From: Gilliamella sp. wkB7
Lineage (GTDB): Bacteria > Pseudomonadota > Gammaproteobacteria > Enterobacterales > Orbaceae
Length of the DNA stretch: 64,000 nt
Assembly: GCF_001693435.1 (NCBI RefSeq)
Contig: NZ_CM004509.1
Location: 1,674,001-1,738,000 of the forward strand
Reading direction: 5' to 3'
Part shown: positions 16,544-24,067 of the stretch, piece after piece
Numbering within the stretch: position 1 is the first letter of the stretch
Layout of the letters: every line of letters starts with the position of its first letter
Made by a program: the position numbers and the translations under genes
Notes under the pieces: model-generated
The model's database searches: none
Told to the model about the DNA's origin: nothing
What the model saw: the letters and a program-made list of their open reading frames with translations, nothing else

Positions 16544-17143
16544 ATGAATACCAATATCTCTCAATCTCAATCTCAATCTCAGTCACGTCTAAATAAATAC
16601 TGTAAATTAATGGCATTGTTAACTTTTATTCCTATAATAACGATATTAATTGGAATGGTATCTCCTTTATTATTTTATTTTTTTGATATACACAATATTG
16701 GTTTAGAATCGGGTGGATATTCCTTTTTTATTGCTCATAGTGCAGATAGCTCTGATATTGATCCAACTAAACTTTCTACATGGCAAGCCGTCTTAGTTAC
16801 CTTGATTGATACCATTATTATTGCAATTTTAGTTTATGCTTTCTTTCAGCTTAGATTACTTTTTTTAAGTTATAGTAAATCGGACTATTTTTCAGTAAGT
16901 TCGGCTAATTATTGTTATAAATTTGGTACAACATTAGTTATTTGGGAAGTTATACAATTAATCACTGAGCCGTTATCATCATTAATCTTATCTTTTAATA
17001 ATGATCTTCCGGAACGTTACATTTCTCTATCATTCACCAGTGAAGATTTAATGTTATTATTTCCGTCAATAAGTATTATGATAGTTGGTCAAATATTGAA
17101 AAAAGCATGTCAAATAGCCGAAGAAAATAAGCAGTTTATTTAG
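16544..17143 (+). CDS. DUF2975-type membrane protein
   Basis: About 199 residues with four predicted membrane helices (roughly residues 22-46, 80-105, 118-140 and 160-180), resembling the DUF2975 family of small inner-membrane proteins usually paired with a small HTH regulator, as here. The start at 16544 is chosen over an upstream in-frame ATG (16481) because AAGGAAAT lies just ahead. The N-terminus holds a short Ser-Gln tandem (four SQ pairs, from a CTCAAT-type repeat). No enzymatic motif is seen. The HTH gene follows 13 bp later. Function unknown; a membrane sensor or partner for the regulator is possible. Confidence 0.7.
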   Translation: MNTNISQSQSQSQSRLNKYCKLMALLTFIPIITILIGMVSPLLFYFFDIHNIGLESGGYSFFIAHSADSSDIDPTKLSTWQAVLVTLIDTIIIAILVYAFFQLRLLFLSYSKSDYFSVSSANYCYKFGTTLVIWEVIQLITEPLSSLILSFNNDLPERYISLSFTSEDLMLLFPSISIMIVGQILKKACQIAEENKQFI

Positions 17144-17156
17144 CAAGGAGCCAAAA

Positions 17157-17375
17157 GTGCCAATTATAATAAATTTAGATGTAATGCTGGCTAAACGTAA
17201 AGTTAAATCTAAAGATTTAGCGGCTGCCATTGGTATTACTGAACAAAATTTATCTTTACTTAAACAAGGTAAAGTAAAAGGATTTAGGCTAGCAACACTA
17301 GAGGCAATCTGTAACTATTTAGATTGCCAACCTGGTGATATATTGGAATATATAAAAGAAGACGTTACGAATTAG
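17157..17375 (+). CDS. Small Cro/CI-type HTH regulator
   Basis: A 72-residue protein that is almost entirely one helix-turn-helix domain: LAAAIGITEQNLSLLKQGKVKGFRLATLEAICNYLDCQPGDIL. It belongs to the short YozG-like regulators found beside DUF2975 genes. The start is GTG, with CAAGGAG ideally placed ahead. It is very likely cotranscribed with the DUF2975 gene. Its 3' end overlaps the end of the convergent racemase gene by 11 bp. Confidence 0.85.
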   Translation: MPIIINLDVMLAKRKVKSKDLAAAIGITEQNLSLLKQGKVKGFRLATLEAICNYLDCQPGDILEYIKEDVTN

Positions 17376-18066
17376 TCGCTAACCATGCTGCTTCTTGAGC
17401 ATGTAATAGGGCTGTATCAAAGAAAGGGATGGCGTGATCTTGTTGATTTATTAATAAACCGATCTCAGTACAGCCTAAAATCACCCCTTCAGCACCTTGC
17501 TTAACGAGTTTATCAATAATATTGAGGTAAGCTTGCTTAGATTCAGGTTTAATTTTCCCAAGGCAAAGTTCATCATAAATAATATTATTGATGATTATTC
17601 TATCTTGTTCATCAGGAATTAAAACATTTAAACCTTTTTCGATTAATTTTGATTTATAAAAGTTTTGCTCCATGGTGTACTTGGTACCAAGTAACGCAAC
17701 AGACTTTATTTTATCTTTGATTAAATATTTGGCGGTCACATCGGCGATATGAATGATCGGAATAGTAATATTTTTTTGAATTTGATCAGCAACCTTATGC
17801 ATCGTATTAGTACAGATAATAATAAAATTAGCGCCAGCTAGTTCTAATCTTTTAGCCGCATCAGTTAAAATAATCGCGCTTTTATCCCATTCATTATTTG
17901 CTTGGCAACTTTCTATTTCTTGAAAATCAACACTGTATAAAAGTGTTTTTGCTGAATGTAAACCACCAAGTGATTTGCTAATAAATTGATTGATGACTTG
18001 ATAATAAGTTATTGTGCTTTCCCAACTCATCCCACCAATTAATCCAATTGTTTTCATATTACTCAT
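17365..18066 (-). CDS. ygeA: Aspartate/glutamate-type amino-acid racemase
   Basis: PLP-independent racemase family, closest by eye to E. coli YgeA, a broad-substrate amino-acid racemase. The two catalytic cysteines are in CTNTMH (Cys85) and GCTEIG (Cys199); the N-terminal IGLIGGMSWESTITYY and HIADVTAKYL also match. 233 residues from the ATG at 18066; the family N-terminus (MKTIGLIGGMSW) would start three codons later at 18057, with AAGGT in workable position for that start. It is divergent from the secreted-protein gene on its right and convergent with the HTH gene on its left. Confidence 0.9.
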   Translation of the reverse strand: MSNMKTIGLIGGMSWESTITYYQVINQFISKSLGGLHSAKTLLYSVDFQEIESCQANNEWDKSAIILTDAAKRLELAGANFIIICTNTMHKVADQIQKNITIPIIHIADVTAKYLIKDKIKSVALLGTKYTMEQNFYKSKLIEKGLNVLIPDEQDRIIINNIIYDELCLGKIKPESKQAYLNIIDKLVKQGAEGVILGCTEIGLLINQQDHAIPFFDTALLHAQEAAWLATNS

Positions 18067-18212
18067 ACCTTATTTTTTATGATTACTTGCCACTAAAATC
18101 ATTATCGTACATTATAATGATTTTATTCAATTTAAATTATTTAATATATTTTATAGTTTATTATTAAAATTATTTTTCGTGAATTATTATATAGATTAGG
18201 AATATAAAGCTA

Positions 18213-19028
18213 ATGAAGAAAATCATTAATTATCTCTATATTATGCCAATAGTTTTTTCAATCTTTTCTTTTCAGGCTTTTGCAGAAACAAAAACTATTC
18301 ATGTATTAGTCGCCTTATGTGATAACAAATATCAAAAAATAGTACCCGTTCCACAGGCAATTGGTAATGGTCAAGATCCCAAAAATAATCTTTATTGGGG
18401 GGCTGCTTATGGTTTTAAAACCTATTTCGCTAAACAAAAAGAGTGGCAAGTAATTAACATTAATAAACCCACATCTGGAAAAATATTAGAAGAGATAATT
18501 TATAAACATCGAAATAAGGATGTGTATCTCATTGCTCAAGCATATAATGGAAAATATATTGATAGTACTGTTAATGATTTTTTAGATTATTCGGCTGGTA
18601 AAAAAACACAGCAAATTAGACTTAATGATAAAACAGTAATGGCAGGAGGAAATGCCGATCTGGTTATATATATTGGTCATGATTATTTAATGGAATCATC
18701 ATGGCGTGATTATTTACCTGATAGTTGGCGTTGGAATACATTGTCAAAAACAGAGCAAGAAAAACAAAAATTACGTTACGCTGCGGTATTTGCTTGTAAA
18801 AGCCAGAAATATTTTACTCCACCATTATCCCGTTTAGGTATTACACCATTAATTTTAACCTTGCATCGAATGGCGCCAGAAGCTTATAGTGTTCATGCAA
18901 TGATTAACAGCTGGTTAAATGGTGAATCGAAAGATGAAATAAGGTTTAAAGTAGCAAGTGCTTACAGCCAATATCAAAAGTTAAGCAAACCAGCCTTACA
19001 CATATTTACCACAGAATATAGCCAATAA
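18213..19028 (+). CDS. Secreted protein of unknown function, clan CD-like His/Cys layout
   Basis: Not recognised as a named family. The 271 residues begin with a clear Sec signal peptide (basic MKK, hydrophobic core, cleavage likely after AFA at residue 24). The mature part has alternating short hydrophobic strands: HVLVALCDN near 30, VYLIAQAYN near 104, DLVIYIGHDYL with His156, and YAAVFACKS with Cys195. Strand-His then strand-Ala-Cys about 40 residues apart is the layout of clan CD peptidases (caspase, gingipain, legumain), but the usual HG is HD here. Peptidase activity is inference only. It has its own AT-rich promoter region and precedes cobB by 49 bp. Confidence 0.6.
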   Translation: MKKIINYLYIMPIVFSIFSFQAFAETKTIHVLVALCDNKYQKIVPVPQAIGNGQDPKNNLYWGAAYGFKTYFAKQKEWQVININKPTSGKILEEIIYKHRNKDVYLIAQAYNGKYIDSTVNDFLDYSAGKKTQQIRLNDKTVMAGGNADLVIYIGHDYLMESSWRDYLPDSWRWNTLSKTEQEKQKLRYAAVFACKSQKYFTPPLSRLGITPLILTLHRMAPEAYSVHAMINSWLNGESKDEIRFKVASAYSQYQKLSKPALHIFTTEYSQ

Positions 19029-19077
19029 TATTTTTTCAGTAATTTATTTAATTTATTAATAAAAAAGGCGAATAGAT

Positions 19078-19764
19078 ATGTTGAAAACACCAAAAATCGT
19101 CATCTTAACCGGTGCAGGTATTTCTGCTGAATCAGGGTTATCGACATTTCGTGCCCAAAATGGTTTATGGGAAGGTTATTATGTTAATGATGTCGCGACC
19201 TACGAAGGATATATGCGTAATCCAGTCGCTGTTCATGATTTTTATAATATGTTGCGTAGAAAACTACAAAATCCTGAAGTAAAACCTAATATGGCTCATT
19301 TTGCTTTAGCGCAATTAGAACAAAAGTTAGGTTCGGATAATGTATTAATTGTTACCCAAAATGTGGATAACTTGCATGAACAAGCTGGTTCTAAAAATAT
19401 TATCCATATGCATGGTGAATTATTAAAAGTGCGTAATGAAAAAACAGGACAGATAATCGATTGCTATTACGATGTGAATTATCATGAAAATAAATTAATT
19501 CGACCACATATTGTTTGGTTTGGTGAGATTCCACTACAAATGGAAGAAATTTATAACGCACTTTCGCAAACGGACTATTTTATTTCGATTGGTACATCAG
19601 GTAATGTTTATCCAGCTGCAGGATTTGTTCAAATAGCTAATCAAGCGGGAGCCAAAACTGTTGAACTTAACTTAGAACCAAGTTTAGGTGAAAATTTATT
19701 TGAAACTAAAATTTATGGTCCAGCGAGTAAAATTGTACCAGAGTTTGTTAAAAAATTTATATAA
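19078..19764 (+). CDS. cobB: NAD-dependent protein deacylase (sirtuin)
   Basis: Sirtuin that removes acyl groups from lysine using NAD. NAD-binding [32 protein letters not shown] and catalytic His112 in [10 protein letters not shown] are intact; 228 residues. Two departures are visible. The stretch that carries zinc-ligand cysteines in E. coli CobB (between ELLKVR and RPHIVWFGE) is shortened and has one cysteine. The Tyr/Arg pair that recognises succinyl-lysine (FYNAR in E. coli) reads FYNML, so Tyr56 is kept but the Arg is Leu59. A deacetylase with weak desuccinylase activity is a reasonable inference. Convergent with mtgA, 9 bp apart. Confidence 0.92.
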   Translation: MLKTPKIVILTGAGISAESGLSTFRAQNGLWEGYYVNDVATYEGYMRNPVAVHDFYNMLRRKLQNPEVKPNMAHFALAQLEQKLGSDNVLIVTQNVDNLHEQAGSKNIIHMHGELLKVRNEKTGQIIDCYYDVNYHENKLIRPHIVWFGEIPLQMEEIYNALSQTDYFISIGTSGNVYPAAGFVQIANQAGAKTVELNLEPSLGENLFETKIYGPASKIVPEFVKKFI

Positions 19765-19773
19765 ACTATTAAA

Positions 19774-20466
19774 TTAGTTTAGCTGTTTTAAATAATTTTT
19801 ACCACCAAGGTTATTCATTTGATTACGAATCCATTGCGCTTTTTTTTGTATATGATTATTAGGGTTAGCTGGATTCCATTTTCTAGGGTTAGGTAATGTA
19901 GCAGCGAGTAGACTTGCTTGATAAGGCGTTAACTTGTTAGCACTTACTTGAAAATAGTATTGCGAAGCTGCTTCTATACCAAAGATTCCCTCTCCCCACT
20001 CAACACTGTTTAGATAAATTTCAAGCGTTCGTCGTTTAGACCAGAGTAACTCAATTTCAAGAGTAAACAAGGATTCAAAACCTTTACGAATCCAACTACG
20101 CGAAGGCCATAAAAAAATATTTTTTGCTACTTGTTGACTAATAGTACTGGCGCCACGAATTTTTTTATTATTCCGATTATGTTGTAGAGCATGATTAATT
20201 GCTTTAAAATCAAATCCCCAATGATTAGCAAACTTTTGATCTTCAGCAGCGATAACCGCTATTTTTATATGATCTGATATTTGATTCCAATCTTTCCATG
20301 TACGTTGTTGAGTAATATTCCAGTGAGTGAGCTTTCTTTCTACCATTAACATTGAACCAAACGGAGTAATCCACCTTAATAAAACAACAATTAAAAAAGA
20401 TAACAGTATAAACCCGATTATCATTTTTTTTGTAATGTTCAAAACTCTTTTTAATAAAAGCTTCAT
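19774..20466 (-). CDS. mtgA: Monofunctional peptidoglycan glycosyltransferase
   Basis: GT51 transglycosylase that polymerises lipid II into glycan strands at the inner membrane. The 230 residues have an N-terminal membrane anchor (about residues 10-30) and the GT51 motifs AAEDQKFANHWGFD (catalytic Glu), RGASTISQQVAKN, RKGFESLFTLEIELLWSKRRTLEIYLN and VEWGEGIFGIEAASQYYF. There is no transpeptidase domain, which distinguishes it from class A PBPs. It is transcribed alone; the 335 bp upstream of it hold no gene. Confidence 0.95.
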   Translation of the reverse strand: MKLLLKRVLNITKKMIIGFILLSFLIVVLLRWITPFGSMLMVERKLTHWNITQQRTWKDWNQISDHIKIAVIAAEDQKFANHWGFDFKAINHALQHNRNNKKIRGASTISQQVAKNIFLWPSRSWIRKGFESLFTLEIELLWSKRRTLEIYLNSVEWGEGIFGIEAASQYYFQVSANKLTPYQASLLAATLPNPRKWNPANPNNHIQKKAQWIRNQMNNLGGKNYLKQLN

Positions 20467-20801
20467 TTTGATTCAGGTAAAATAAAAAATTAGTAAATAA
20501 GATACGATATATTCTTATTTAAATAAATAAATTTTTCTAAACTCGGCTATTTAATGAAAATAGCAAAATGAATAAAAAGATAGTGCTGAGATAATTATGG
20601 TATAGCATTTTATGGTGTGGAATATTAAAATTTTCCTGATTTAATTTACTTGGATTTGGATCCTAAAAAAGATGGTTAACTTTTTTTAACTTATTAAAAT
20701 TTTTGAATTATCAAAAATATCTATTAAAATTTATAATTTATTGCATTGTAAAAAAAATCCACTAAAATAGTATAAATAATAACTAAGAATGGTGAGCTAT
20801 T
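20467..20801. other. AT-rich intergenic stretch upstream of mtgA and small ORF A
   Basis: No gene is seen in these 335 bases, which are extremely AT-rich. The last 70 bases (from about 20731) are repeated upstream of small ORF B near 21219-21289, so they belong to the duplicated unit and probably contain its promoter. Promoters for mtgA and ORF A must lie here but cannot be placed confidently. Confidence 0.5.
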
Positions 20802-21005
20802 TTGGATGATTTATATTTAATTTTTCTCTGTATAGGCTTGGTTTATGTGTCTTCATTCCGTAGAGGAGGATTTGGAGACAAACGTCCTAAAGTTCCAGGC
20901 TTTATTATTTTTCTTTATATCGTTTTATCTTTCCTCTTATTTGATGAACTATTTAATGTACTCCCACGAACTAAGCGATAGCATCGCTCTAAAGGCTAGT
21001 AATCT
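20731..21005 (+). repeat. Tandem duplication unit, copy 1
   Basis: The leader (from ATTTATTGCATTG), the translation-start segment GTGAGCTATTTTGGA, the small membrane ORF and the downstream segment CTAAGCGATAGCAT...AAGGCT all recur in order at 21219-21563. The copies have diverged, so the duplication is old. Confidence 0.7.
20802..20981 (+). CDS. Small membrane protein, paralogue A (TTG start)
   Basis: A 59-residue product starting at TTG: MDDLYLIFLCIGLVYVSSF, then a basic loop RRGGFGDKRPK, a second hydrophobic helix and a basic end (PRTKR). Two membrane helices and no recognised family. The start is supported by the paralogue at 21290, which has the same GTGAGCTATTTTGGA context and begins MEELYFIF. 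An overlapping ATG frame (20845-21027) lacks this conservation and is rejected. Position ahead of a degraded transferase copy suggests it once formed a pair with it. Confidence 0.55.
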   Translation: MDDLYLIFLCIGLVYVSSFRRGGFGDKRPKVPGFIIFLYIVLSFLLFDELFNVLPRTKR

Positions 21006-21040
21006 CAGAAATTTAAAATTATTTTGAATAAAATTTTTTA

Positions 21041-21204
21041 TAGAGAAATTGTTAACTTTAGTCATGGTTGAGCAAGTAGGATTAATCAAGTTATCCGCGC
21101 ATAAACAGTTTGATTGAAAATATATCGAATTGTTTCGTGAATCAAATGGTTATTTAAGTAGCTTAATTAATAATATATGTTATCTAACCTATTAGGTCAT
21201 CAAA
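21041..21204 (+). pseudogene. Remnant of a phosphoethanolamine-transferase-like gene (3' part)
   Basis: These 164 bases align closely with about 23086-23259 inside the intact gene at 21780-23369. Shared stretches include AGAAATTGTTAAC, ATCAAATGGTTATTTAAGT and CTATTAGGT.ATCAAA, in the same order and spacing. They correspond to about residues 435-495 of the 529-residue protein. The frame is broken by indels and stops (for example TTTGATTGA). The first 430 codons are gone; the left edge abuts the downstream flank of small ORF A. It records a deletion after tandem duplication. Confidence 0.75.
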
Positions 21205-21218
21205 AAAATCATTAATAC

Positions 21219-21563
21219 TTATGATTTATTGCGTTAGTAAGAAAATAGATTTAAATAGTATCAATAATAATTAGGAATAGTGAGCTATTTTGGAAGAGTT
21301 ATATTTTATTTTTATCGGTCTATGTATTGTTTGCGTGTCAACCCACATCAGATTTTGTAGATTAAGAAACAAAAATAGTAATACTGGCATTATTGTTATT
21401 GGTTCAATAATTTTATTATTCCTCTTACTCGAAATGTTAGACATATTACACCTAAAAGAATGTATCAATCTAATAAAGTAAAGTATTTATTCTACTATAA
21501 ACTAATGTGAACTTTTGATTGGTTGTCTAAGTGATAACATTAATCTTAAGGCTGACATTATCT
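21219..21563 (+). repeat. Tandem duplication unit, copy 2
   Basis: Second copy of the unit at 20731-21005: leader ATTTATTGCGTTAG, start context GTGAGCTATTTTGGA, small membrane ORF, then CTAAGTGATAACATTAATCTTAAGGCT. In copy 2 the ORF ends about 45 bp before the shared downstream segment, because the 3' part of the reading frame has diverged. Confidence 0.7.
21290..21481 (+). CDS. Small membrane protein, paralogue B (TTG start)
   Basis: A 63-residue product beginning at TTG: MEELYFIFIGLCIVCVST, a basic stretch (HIRFCRLRNKN), then a second strongly hydrophobic helix (GIIVIGSIILLFLLLEML). Same two-helix layout as paralogue A, 490 bp upstream. GTGAG lies 5-6 bp ahead of the TTG. No family is recognised. 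It lies about 300 bp upstream of the intact transferase gene, on the same strand. Confidence 0.55.
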   Translation: MEELYFIFIGLCIVCVSTHIRFCRLRNKNSNTGIIVIGSIILLFLLLEMLDILHLKECINLIK

Positions 21564-21779
21564 AATAATCTATAACTACTTTAGTTTAAATAACAACTTA
21601 AATTAAAATATTGTTTGGGATTTATTAGTAAAATTTATGGATAGTGATTTTTATAATATCAAAAAATTATTAATAATTAAGTTTAACAAGTTAAAACCAA
21701 TTGCTTTACAAAAAGTAATTGTTTAAAATTTATCATAAATAAAATGTAATAAATAAATAAATAATTTGTAAATAATAAA

Positions 21780-23369
21780 ATGAAATTACCTCAATTTATC
21801 CAGCGTCGAAGTAACGCTTTAATATTACTTTTAGTTTATATCTTTCTCAGTTCAATTTTAGCTTATATTCATGCGAATAAGAATGATTCTTTTATAGTTA
21901 TCCATTTTTTACTTATCTTATCAACTACGTCTTGTTTATTTTTAATTATTCATACATTAATAAAAAGTCGACGTCACTTTTTTGTTGTTATAGGTACGCT
22001 ATTTTTATTTTTATTCTTATCTGAAATTAATTATTTGATTTATTTTGGTGAGGTTATCTCTGAAGGCGTACTGGATTCTATTACAGAAACGAATTCTTAT
22101 GAAGCATTTTCAATGCTCAAGCCTGTTCTGTTTATAACTGTGCCAGCATTAATAGTGACTGTTGGTATTTTATTTATTTACAAGAAATTTATTACGGTTA
22201 AATTTAGACCTATACTACCCTTAACATTATATATAGTTATTGGAAGTATTTTTATATCTGTAAATACTAATGTACAAAATGATACCCATAAAGATTATAG
22301 ACTAAAATTATTAATATTACGGGAGTTTTATCCTGCAGTACTCGGTAATATAGTTTATCTTGGAGTGACCTCTTTTTCTACTGACATTTACGCCGATACG
22401 AGCGAAATAGAGGTTTTTAATGATGCTATTATTTTACCTCCTCAGAATTTAAATGATGAACTTGTTGTGTTAATTATGGGAGAATCTTCTTTAGTTTCTC
22501 GATATAGTGCCTATGGATATCATAAGCTAACGACTCCGCTCATGGCAGAAGTTTTTAATCAAAAAAATGGTGGATGCATTATTAATAATAGTCATTCCTC
22601 TGCATCCTTTACTAGGGATTCCATACCAATGACTTTATCTTTCAGTATTCCTGAAAGTAATGATAACTTATTTAACAACAAGTCAATTATTGAAATGGCT
22701 AAATATAATAATTATAAAACCTATTGGTTAGCTTCGTATCGTCAAAATATTAAAGGAGCAAGTAATGCTAAATTTGGTTTCATTGCCCGTAAAAGTGATA
22801 TCCTTGATTTTACAGATAAAGATCATGATGTTAATTTAAGTGAATTATTAGAACGATATCTTAAAAAAGATAATGCACCTAAAAAATTTATCTTTATTCA
22901 TTTACGAGGAAGTCATCAACCTTATAGTGATGGGTATGATGAGATTGATAAACAAGCTTTGCCTGATGCTGAAGATTATGATTTAACTATTCATCATACT
23001 GATCGTACGGTAAAGGCAATATATGATGTTATCAATAAATATAGTCGTAATTATAGTATCATTTATACTTCTGATCATGGAGAAATTGTTAACCTTGGCC
23101 ATGGGATGAGTAAGGGGATTGATCAATTTTTAATTCCGTTTATGTTTATCTCAAAGAATAACCAATTTGATTGCCAATTTATAGAATCGTATCGTGGATC
23201 AAATGGTTATTTAAGTGGCTTAATGAATAAATATATTTTATCTAATCTATTAGGTTATCAAATAGATCAATCAATTCTTGATAAAGAAAAAAATAATGAT
23301 CGTATTCTATTACCGAATCATCAAAATGTAATTTTTTCAGATTATTTAAAATTAAATAAACAACCATAG
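21780..23369 (+). CDS. Phosphoethanolamine-transferase-like inner-membrane sulfatase-fold protein
   Basis: EptA/CptA-type protein of 529 residues that would transfer phosphoethanolamine to an envelope glycolipid. About five N-terminal membrane helices lie within residues 12-162. The periplasmic domain keeps the family residues: Glu235 in MGES, candidate nucleophile Thr278 in SASFTRDSIP, His379 in LRGSHQP, Asp432-His433 in TSDHGE. The cysteines that bracket the nucleophile in EptA/MCR (CGTxTAxSxPC) are Ser and Met here. The acceptor (lipid A, core heptose or other) cannot be told. No Shine-Dalgarno precedes the ATG and the 298 bp upstream are extremely AT-rich, which fits transfer. A partial second copy lies at 21041-21204. 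Confidence 0.8.
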   Translation: MKLPQFIQRRSNALILLLVYIFLSSILAYIHANKNDSFIVIHFLLILSTTSCLFLIIHTLIKSRRHFFVVIGTLFLFLFLSEINYLIYFGEVISEGVLDSITETNSYEAFSMLKPVLFITVPALIVTVGILFIYKKFITVKFRPILPLTLYIVIGSIFISVNTNVQNDTHKDYRLKLLILREFYPAVLGNIVYLGVTSFSTDIYADTSEIEVFNDAIILPPQNLNDELVVLIMGESSLVSRYSAYGYHKLTTPLMAEVFNQKNGGCIINNSHSSASFTRDSIPMTLSFSIPESNDNLFNNKSIIEMAKYNNYKTYWLASYRQNIKGASNAKFGFIARKSDILDFTDKDHDVNLSELLERYLKKDNAPKKFIFIHLRGSHQPYSDGYDEIDKQALPDAEDYDLTIHHTDRTVKAIYDVINKYSRNYSIIYTSDHGEIVNLGHGMSKGIDQFLIPFMFISKNNQFDCQFIESYRGSNGYLSGLMNKYILSNLLGYQIDQSILDKEKNNDRILLPNHQNVIFSDYLKLNKQP

Positions 23370-23377
23370 TTTTGTAA

Positions 23378-23418
23378 AAACCCAAATGTTATAGATAATA
23401 AATAGTACATTTGGGTTT
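23378..23418. terminator. Terminator between the transferase-like gene and mobB
   Basis: AAACCCAAATGT / ACATTTGGGTTT, a perfect 12-bp stem with a 17-nt loop, 9 bp after the transferase stop. T-rich flanks on both strands allow bidirectional use. Confidence 0.75.
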
Positions 23419-23494
23419 ATTGTTTAAATAAGTATAAGCAATTAGTCCGCGTAAATTATGCATAAAATTGGTGACACCTCTGTGTCTTGGCTTT

Positions 23495-23995
23495 TTAATT
23501 TGATTTTAATTCAAAATAACTTTTTATAAATTCGGTTATCTGGCTCGGTTCATTGATATTAAGTTTTGGTAAATTAGTCTCTATTGGTTTATCACAGGCA
23601 ATAGCGACAGTAAAATTATCTATAAAAAGAGGTTTTTGATTTGCGCTTCGGTGGCACATAATTTTAGGAATGGTTTCATCTTTAAATCCCTCAATTAATA
23701 TAATATCAACATCTGAAAAATGATTAATCAATGTCTTTAAATCAATGGATTTATCAGGTGTTTCATGAATTAAGGCATAACGATTATTACATGCCACGAT
23801 AGTTTGTAATGATCCAGCTTTACGCAATTTATAACTATCTTTCCCAGGTATATCAAATTCAATATCGTGATGGGCATGTTTCAACGTGGCCACTTTAAAT
23901 CCTTGCTCAACAAGCAGTGTAATAACTTTTGTTAACAAAGTTGTTTTACCACTACCGCTATACCCTGTGATTCCAATAATTTTTCTATCGTTCAT
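23495..23995 (-). CDS. mobB: Molybdopterin-guanine dinucleotide biosynthesis adapter MobB
   Basis: P-loop protein that assists MobA in molybdenum-cofactor maturation. The 166 residues start MNDRKIIGITGYSGSGKTTL with a full Walker A, then TLKHAHHDIEFDIPGKDSYKLRKAG and DIILIEGFKD, all MobB features. It implies molybdoenzymes such as nitrate, TMAO/DMSO reductases or formate dehydrogenase elsewhere. In E. coli mobB directly follows mobA; here an opposite-strand threonine-aldolase-like gene separates them. Confidence 0.93.
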   Translation of the reverse strand: MNDRKIIGITGYSGSGKTTLLTKVITLLVEQGFKVATLKHAHHDIEFDIPGKDSYKLRKAGSLQTIVACNNRYALIHETPDKSIDLKTLINHFSDVDIILIEGFKDETIPKIMCHRSANQKPLFIDNFTVAIACDKPIETNLPKLNINEPSQITEFIKSYFELKSN

Positions 23996-24067
23996 AGACT
24001 ATTAACTCTAACATGTTATATTAAAGGTAAATATTACATCATTTTATACAAGATTAAAGGTAATGAT

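Noticed and set aside
20640..20730. A second, older remnant of the transferase gene upstream of ORF A (GGATC, ATGGTTA and TTATCAAA in order).
   Set aside because: Matches are short and spacing differs; not separable from chance in AT-rich DNA.
20845..21027. A 60-residue ATG frame overlapping small ORF A.
   Set aside because: The TTG frame at 20802 is conserved in the paralogue at 21290; this ATG frame is not and lacks a Shine-Dalgarno.
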